From contig CABUXL010000006.1 of the NCBI GenBank assembly GCA_902495525.1, positions 4,580-68,579 of the forward strand: a DNA stretch of 64,000 bases, read 5' to 3'. This stretch comes from an uncultured Collinsella sp. (GTDB taxonomy: Bacteria > Actinomycetota > Coriobacteriia > Coriobacteriales > Coriobacteriaceae). The position numbers and the translations under genes were made by a program. The notes beneath the pieces were generated by a model, which worked only from the letters and a program-made list of their open reading frames with translations, had not been told where the DNA came from and did not search any database. How positions within the stretch are numbered: position 1 is the stretch's first letter; every line of letters starts with the position of its first letter. This document shows, one piece after another, positions 59,740 to 64,000 of the stretch.

Positions 59740-60266
59740 CCGAGCACCTCCTTTTTGTATTGCCTGTATGCGCAGACCATCTCTTGATAACTCCGCTCCG
59801 AGGGCGACGACGCCAGAGCCTCTCCCTCGTCGAATATAAGCCGCTCGAGCAGATCCCAATCAAGTCGGTCAACAAATGCCTGACTATGAAGATCGACGAT
59901 GTCGTTCGGACGATAGGCATAAAGCTTCATCACCGCCAGGTCCTCCAAAGATGGCGTAAAGTACCTGATAAAACGCGCCCCAATCTTCAAGGGAATCAAA
60001 CGATCTTCGTAATTGAATGGCATCTGATTACAATATGCCACCGCCATACCATTCACCTCGGGGTATCGAGCTATGATCTCGCGGAGGCACCTGTCTGCCT
60101 CAAACACATCAATGTCATGTGTAACCGACCGATTCGTCACATCGTTTAGCATGAAAGCGCTTCCTCCCACCAATACAACGCTCGGCCTGTCGTCTCTTGG
60201 ACCTATTTCCAGCTCCGCCTCTTCGTCAATGCCCAAAAGAGTCTGCTCTAAATCCTGCTTATACAT
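59736..60266 (-). CDS. DUF6036-like nucleotidyltransferase-fold protein
   Basis: A 176-residue protein with the minimal nucleotidyltransferase signature: GGS at 34-36 (VVLVGGSAFML) and DxD at Asp51/Asp53 in THDIDVF. This resembles the DUF6036/AbiEii group found in toxin-antitoxin and defence pairs. The rest (ARFIRYFTPSLEDLAVMKLYAYRPNDIVDL) matches the family's helical part. The gene begins after an AT-rich promoter region (TATTAT at 60294-60299 on the minus strand) with AGGA before the ATG. It is the first gene of a two-gene operon. Confidence 0.75.
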   Translation of the reverse strand: MYKQDLEQTLLGIDEEAELEIGPRDDRPSVVLVGGSAFMLNDVTNRSVTHDIDVFEADRCLREIIARYPEVNGMAVAYCNQMPFNYEDRLIPLKIGARFIRYFTPSLEDLAVMKLYAYRPNDIVDLHSQAFVDRLDWDLLERLIFDEGEALASSPSERSYQEMVCAYRQYKKEVLG

Positions 60267-60389
60267 AGCAAATCCTATTATTATTCATCTTCAATAATAC
60301 TATTCAGTCGCACGGCAGGACCCAAAGGATGCAAGAATTCTACTCGTGGCGATAATCCGTACACTCTAGAAGTCCTAATGTGACAAACG

Positions 60390-60812
60390 CTAACTCTCCC
60401 AGCCGGCGCGGATGGTTGTTATGACGTCGCCTAGGCGCTGGCCGAGAGCTGCCAAGTGCTGAAGCACCTCATTGGGCGAGGCGCCGTTGAGAATGCACGT
60501 GAGGGCATATGAGGCCAAGAAGATTGCCGCGAGTCCCAACGGGATCAGCACGATCATCGCTAACGTGCGCAGGCGCTGGCCCACGCGGCGGTGACGTGTG
60601 CGGCGCTTGTCGAACGCAAGCTCCTGCGCATATGAATCTTGTTGTACGGAATATGCTCCTGGGTCTACCTCGCCCGCAGACGATACCGCAGGTGCGGCGT
60701 TTTGTGCAGGAGGTTGAACGGCCGCCCCTTGCATTTGCATCTCCATAAGCCGTTGCTGTTGGCGCAACATGCGCTCGGCTTGTCGCTGCGGGGTCTCAAG
60801 AAACAAATCCAT
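60390..60812 (-). CDS. Small single-pass membrane protein
   Basis: A 140-residue protein not recognised by family. Residues 1-40 are Gln/Met/Arg-rich and likely helical, then an Ala/Pro/Gln linker, a basic segment (DKRRTRHRRVGQRLR) and one membrane helix at about 80-105. The ATG follows GGAGG. Function unknown. Upstream to 61063 nothing convincing is seen. Confidence 0.6.
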   Translation of the reverse strand: MDLFLETPQRQAERMLRQQQRLMEMQMQGAAVQPPAQNAAPAVSSAGEVDPGAYSVQQDSYAQELAFDKRRTRHRRVGQRLRTLAMIVLIPLGLAAIFLASYALTCILNGASPNEVLQHLAALGQRLGDVITTIRAGWES

Positions 60813-61063
60813 GCTGGCCTCCAAAATCGGAGCATTCGACGCTTACGACCAGCATCCCGCACCGCCAAGGCCACGGCAACGCAATCCGTAGCAATAGCCG
60901 CAAAGTTTCTTGTTGACAAAAGCTGTCGAAAACCTCAACAACTCCCCTACCAGCACTTTCTCTGAGCTTTTTTATCGAATGATCTTTTGCCCTTCCACCA
61001 ACCCGCCAACTAACCAAAAGCTGACCAAAAGTTTGACGGAAATTGTGAAGACCGGGACCCCAC

Positions 61064-61093
61064 ACAAAAAGTGCCGCCCCAAAGGGGCGGCAC
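61064..61093 (-). terminator. Terminator downstream of rubrerythrin
   Basis: GTGCCGCCCC (61071-61080) and GGGGCGGCAC (61084-61093) form a perfect 10-bp stem around AAA; on the minus strand TTTTTG follows. Confidence 0.9.
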
Positions 61094-61152
61094 GCAAACT
61101 TATTATCAGCTTTTCTGTAACGAGCATGCGACGACTCAACGCCGGAGCGCAG

Positions 61153-61232
61153 GGCGGGAGGCCGGATTGCCTTCCCTCAACGCGACCCTGCGAAGCCGTG
61201 AGCGGGGAGGGAAGGCAATCCGGCCTCCCGCC
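61153..61232. repeat. Long hairpin with 26-bp perfect stem
   Basis: Arms 61153-61178 and 61207-61232 are exact inverted copies (starting GGCGGGAGGCCGGATTGCC) around a 28-base loop. It begins about 30 bases after the rubrerythrin stop and precedes the terminator, within a 449-base gene-free stretch. Confidence 0.9.
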
Positions 61233-61261
61233 CCGCGCCCCGCAGCAGCCAGCGCCAAGCG

Positions 61262-61801
61262 CTAGTAGTTCACCACCTGCTCCTCAAAGTACGCCTTCGG
61301 GTGGTTACACACCGGGCACACCTCAGGCGCCTCGGCACCAACGTGCAGGTGCCCGCAGTTCAGGCACTTCCACACCTTTACGCCCTCACGCTCAAACACC
61401 TCGCCCGACTCGATGCGCTCGACGAGTTTGTTGTAGCGCTCCTCGTGGGCCTTCTCGACGGCGGCGACGCCACGGAACTTCTCGGCGATCTCGACAAAGC
61501 CCTCCTCCTCGGCGGTCTTGGCGAACTCGTCGTACATCGTGGTCCACTCGTAGTTCTCGCCCGCGGCGGCGTCACGCAGGTTGTCCAGAGTGCCCGGAAC
61601 GGCGCCGTCGTGCAGATACTTAAACCACAGCTTGGCGTGCTCGGACTCGTTGCCCGCCGTCTCGGCAAAGATATTCGAGATCTGAACGTAGCCGTCCTTT
61701 TTGGCCTTGGATGCATAGTAGCGATACTTGGTGTGTGCCTGGGACTCACCGGCAAAAGCAGTCTCGAGGTTCTTCTTGGTCTGAGAGTTCTCAAAATCCA
61801 T
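61262..61801 (-). CDS. rbr: Rubrerythrin
   Basis: Peroxide-reducing diiron protein that protects anaerobes from oxidative stress. The 179-residue protein has the four-helix diiron domain with ligand motifs around Glu19, Glu52-x-x-His55 and Glu116-x-x-His119, then a C-terminal rubredoxin domain with Cys146/Cys149 and Cys162/Cys165. The ATG at 61799-61801 has GGGAAG upstream. It lies just after the MutY-like gene and an Rrf2 regulator, in a repair and redox group. Confidence 0.96.
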   Translation of the reverse strand: MDFENSQTKKNLETAFAGESQAHTKYRYYASKAKKDGYVQISNIFAETAGNESEHAKLWFKYLHDGAVPGTLDNLRDAAAGENYEWTTMYDEFAKTAEEEGFVEIAEKFRGVAAVEKAHEERYNKLVERIESGEVFEREGVKVWKCLNCGHLHVGAEAPEVCPVCNHPKAYFEEQVVNY

Positions 61802-61915
61802 AGGTGTACTTCCCTTCAACACGTGCCGCCCATAGGCTTTGAGCGACCTTGTCTTTAGGATGCCCTCAAGCCGCGAATTTAAACCTTACAATCCCGTTCT
61901 TCAGATTTGAGCGGG

Positions 61916-62821
61916 CTACACACTCAACCAGCAATCGCCCTCGGCTCGGCAAAAGCCCTCGCGCTCCAGGTCAGCTAGAATGCCCGCGATCAAGTCGCAC
62001 TCGACCGGCCCGCGACCGGCTGCCGCTTCCATCTCGTTAACGCCCACCACGGCATCAGCAAGCGTAATCCCCGCCGGCTGCCCATCGCGCGCTGCCAACA
62101 ACATACGCACGATATGCGCGCGCTTTTGGCGGCGCGAGCCCTCAAACTTGGACTGACGACTATAGCCCGCCGACCGCCTGGACGGATTGGGCAGTGTCTT
62201 TTTAAGATACGCGCCGTAATCCAGCAATGCGTAATACCACGCGCGCGGCGTGTCGGCATCGTCTTGAGGCGCGGCAAAGGGCGCGATCTCGTCCGCCGCC
62301 GCACCGGGGGCCGCCGGACAGGCAGTTTGGATCAGCGGCACCAGTTCACGATCGGGAACGGCCGGCACATCGGGAAAGAAATGATGCAAAAAGACCGTGC
62401 GCACATTGGTCTCCAAATACACGCCCGGAAGATCGAATGCAAACGAACGGATGCCCTGCGCCGTTGCCGGGCCAATGCCGGGCAGAGCGACCAAGTCACG
62501 CGTCTCGCGCGGAAACTCCCCATCCCAGTCCTCTACAACGCACTGTGCAGCCCTGTGAAGCGCCAAGGCGCGGCGATTATAGCCCATCCCCTGCCACGCA
62601 TCCAAGACATCGGAAGGGACAGCCTGAGCGAGCGCCTGAACAGTCGGAAAGCGATCGAGCCACGCCGGCATACGCGTCTCCACGCGCGGCACCTGCGTCT
62701 GCTGCAGCATGACCTCGGAGAGCCAGATGATATACGGGTCGCGCGTTCGGCGCCACGGAAGGTCGCGATAACGCAAGACCCCTTCCGAACGAATCATCGA
62801 ACGAAAGGGGTCCTGAATCAT
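61916..62821 (-). CDS. MutY-like HhH-GPD DNA glycosylase lacking the Fe-S cluster
   Basis: A 301-residue relative of MutY. It retains LPWRRTRDPYIIWLSEVMLQ, the HhH motif LPGIGPATAQGIRSFAF and the region YLETNVRTVF, where MutY has the catalytic Asp in DGNV; here the residue is Glu. The four cysteines of the MutY/Nth cluster are absent: the region reads NPSRRSAGYSRQSKFEGSRR. There is no MutY C-terminal oxoG-recognition domain of normal size. It may be a mismatch or base-damage glycosylase of different specificity. AGGAG precedes the ATG; it follows the Rrf2 gene by 21 bases. Confidence 0.8.
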   Translation of the reverse strand: MIQDPFRSMIRSEGVLRYRDLPWRRTRDPYIIWLSEVMLQQTQVPRVETRMPAWLDRFPTVQALAQAVPSDVLDAWQGMGYNRRALALHRAAQCVVEDWDGEFPRETRDLVALPGIGPATAQGIRSFAFDLPGVYLETNVRTVFLHHFFPDVPAVPDRELVPLIQTACPAAPGAAADEIAPFAAPQDDADTPRAWYYALLDYGAYLKKTLPNPSRRSAGYSRQSKFEGSRRQKRAHIVRMLLAARDGQPAGITLADAVVGVNEMEAAAGRGPVECDLIAGILADLEREGFCRAEGDCWLSV

Positions 62822-62842
62822 AGCTATACTCCTTATGCGGCG

Positions 62843-63328
62843 CTATTCCTCCCGGCAAGCGTACGCGCAGGCAGCGTACTCGGGAAACGCATCGCGATCG
62901 GCGAACTTGGGATCGACAGCCGGAAACTGGCGATGGGCGACGATATCGCCGAGCGAAACGGAATCGAGGTAGTCGCGCATCAACGCCTGGGCTCCGGCCC
63001 ACAGGGGATGATAGCAGCACGCGCCCATGCGCGCACAGTCACCATCGGGGGCGGTGCAGTCGTTCATAACCATAGGGCCCTGAACGGCCTCGACGACCTG
63101 GCGGATAGTGACGTCGTCCGGACTGACCTTGAGACGCATGCCACCGTGGACGCCACGCAGGCTCTCCACAATACCGGCCTGGACCAAACCGTGCTGAATC
63201 GAGCGGGCAAACGAATACGGAACATTGACCTCTTCGGCAGCGGTGCGAACAGAAAGCAAACGCTCCGGATCCTCAGCAAGCATCGCCAGCATACGAAGGG
63301 CGTAATCAGTCTTCCTCGATATGTCCAT
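62843..63328 (-). CDS. Rrf2-family transcriptional regulator
   Basis: A 161-residue regulator: winged helix at 1-80 (MDISRKTDYALRMLAMLAED, then GGMRL), followed by a cysteine cluster DCTAPDGDCARMGACCYHP that could hold an Fe-S cluster as in IscR/NsrR. It probably senses iron, oxygen or nitrosative stress. The ATG at 63326-63328 has AAAGGGG upstream. It is the first gene of an apparent operon with the glycosylase. Confidence 0.9.
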   Translation of the reverse strand: MDISRKTDYALRMLAMLAEDPERLLSVRTAAEEVNVPYSFARSIQHGLVQAGIVESLRGVHGGMRLKVSPDDVTIRQVVEAVQGPMVMNDCTAPDGDCARMGACCYHPLWAGAQALMRDYLDSVSLGDIVAHRQFPAVDPKFADRDAFPEYAACAYACREE

Positions 63329-63643
63329 TTTTCCCCTTTCAAGGAATACGAACAGCTCGAACGAGCTCCGGGGCCGAGCTTGTGTCGAGACGCTAAATGA
63401 CCGCCAGGACATCCAAATGGTAAATCGGATATCCACTGAGTGCCGCGCTTGGAGCGAAATGCATCAGATGCGGCGCACAGTGCAATTTAGTATAACCTAA
63501 CCCCCTGCCTCGTAGAACAGGTGTTGCGCAACAAAGCTGTTGTTCAGACAGATATACTTATTGGATTTTACTTGCGTTCCCGAAGGCGCGAGGATTCTGG
63601 GCGAAGATGCACCAGGGCGATCGTTCTATCGAAGCAAAGTACA
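63329..63643. other. Gene-free stretch between the Rrf2 gene and tRNA-Asp
   Basis: No coding sequence or clear repeat is seen. It should hold the Rrf2 promoter; TATACT on the minus strand near 63490 is a possible -10 box, with no strong -35 partner. Confidence 0.4.
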
Positions 63644-63650
63644 TCAAACG

Positions 63651-63677
63651 CAAAAAGCCACGTCCGAAGACGTGGCT
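63651..63677 (-). terminator. Terminator of tRNA-Asp
   Basis: On the minus strand GCCACGTC and GACGTGGC pair around a TTCG loop and are followed by TTTTTG. Confidence 0.93.
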
Positions 63678-63687
63678 TTAATTGCGT

Positions 63688-63765
<78 letters not shown>

Positions 63766-63891
63766 AGGCAGTCGTTCGCGTTTGTTTCCGCTCGCGTGCG
63801 CTGCGGGGATTAGTATACACAGAAGTCTGTCCGGTGCGCAACAACTTTTTTGAAAATATTTTTTGGGCCCTCCGGGAGGGTCTCCGGGGCC

Positions 63892-64000
63892 GGCTGGCGC
63901 GGGTTAAGTTTGCTGCTCTACAGTCCTGCGCAAGACGGAAAGCACATTAAGTGCTTTCCTTTGCGTGCGGAACTCGCGACAAACTTAACCCGCGCCAGCC
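63892..64000. repeat. Long hairpin element reaching the window edge
   Basis: Arms 63892-63912 and 63980-64000 (GGCTGGCGCGGGTTAAGTTT.. and complement) are perfect over 21 bp and may extend beyond the window. The loop holds a nested hairpin, GGAAAGCAC with GTGCTTTCC, flanked by CGCAA/TTGCG. Confidence 0.85.

Noticed and set aside
60796..61065. An 89-codon open frame on the minus strand
   Set aside because: It overlaps the small membrane protein start, has no ribosome site and no recognisable protein features.

Overview
The window is high-GC (roughly 60-65% in genes) bacterial chromosome with strong Shine-Dalgarno sites and mostly minus-strand genes. Protein style and gene content (NikMQO nickel transporter, T-box-controlled pheST, mannose-family PTS with FrlB-like deglycases, several GntR/UTRA regulators, clusterless MutY-like glycosylase) suggest a gut Coriobacteriia actinobacterium, most likely Collinsella or a close relative. 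That placement is inference; no rRNA lies in the window.

Layout: 0-3.5 kb, a calcium-type P-ATPase (cut by the window edge) with a structured leader, and pyruvate kinase. 3.7-7.4 kb, a phospholipase C-like protein and a nikMQO nickel/cobalt ECF transporter with a NikR-like operator. 7.5-11.7 kb, pheS and pheT under a T-box. 11.8-18.5 kb, M32 carboxypeptidase, glmM, a DUF4012 membrane protein and a DMT exporter. 18.8-24.1 kb, tRNA-Val followed by an accessory block: DUF5710 protein, zinc ribbon, SRA-like/HNH nuclease, orphan protein and an AlbA_2-type ATP-binding protein with striking repeats. 24.3-31 kb, PreP-like M16 peptidase, hicAB, 5-formyl-THF cyclo-ligase, metA and an L-2-hydroxyacid dehydrogenase. 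31.2-45.7 kb, a region for sugar-amine (Amadori product) use: three FrlB/Gfr-type SIS deglycases, a mannose-family PTS (IIAB, IIC, IID), three GntR/UTRA regulators, YitT and DMT membrane proteins and a HAD phosphatase, with recQ embedded. 45.8-64 kb, GNAT, threonine aldolase, PAP2, mfd, a glutathionylspermidine-synthase-like ligase, zinc-ribbon membrane protein, nth, ABC exporter, rmuC, a nucleotidyltransferase/HTH pair, rubrerythrin, a MutY-like glycosylase with Rrf2, and tRNA-Asp.

How it fits together: the PTS would import and phosphorylate fructoselysine/glucoselysine-type compounds, and the SIS enzymes would split the 6-phosphates to sugar phosphate and amine. Each deglycase sits near its own GntR regulator and each regulator has its own repeated candidate operator. 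The rubrerythrin, Rrf2, nth, MutY-like and Mfd genes give a repair and oxygen-stress group suited to an anaerobe.

The intergenic DNA is unusually rich in long perfect or near-perfect hairpins. Several are repeated within the window. One family of three shows compensatory base-pair changes and sits directly after stop codons. These elements, the kissing-loop leader of the Ca2+-ATPase and the repeat array upstream of the AlbA_2 protein are the best candidates for undescribed biology. No phage genes, transposase genes or CRISPR array were found.
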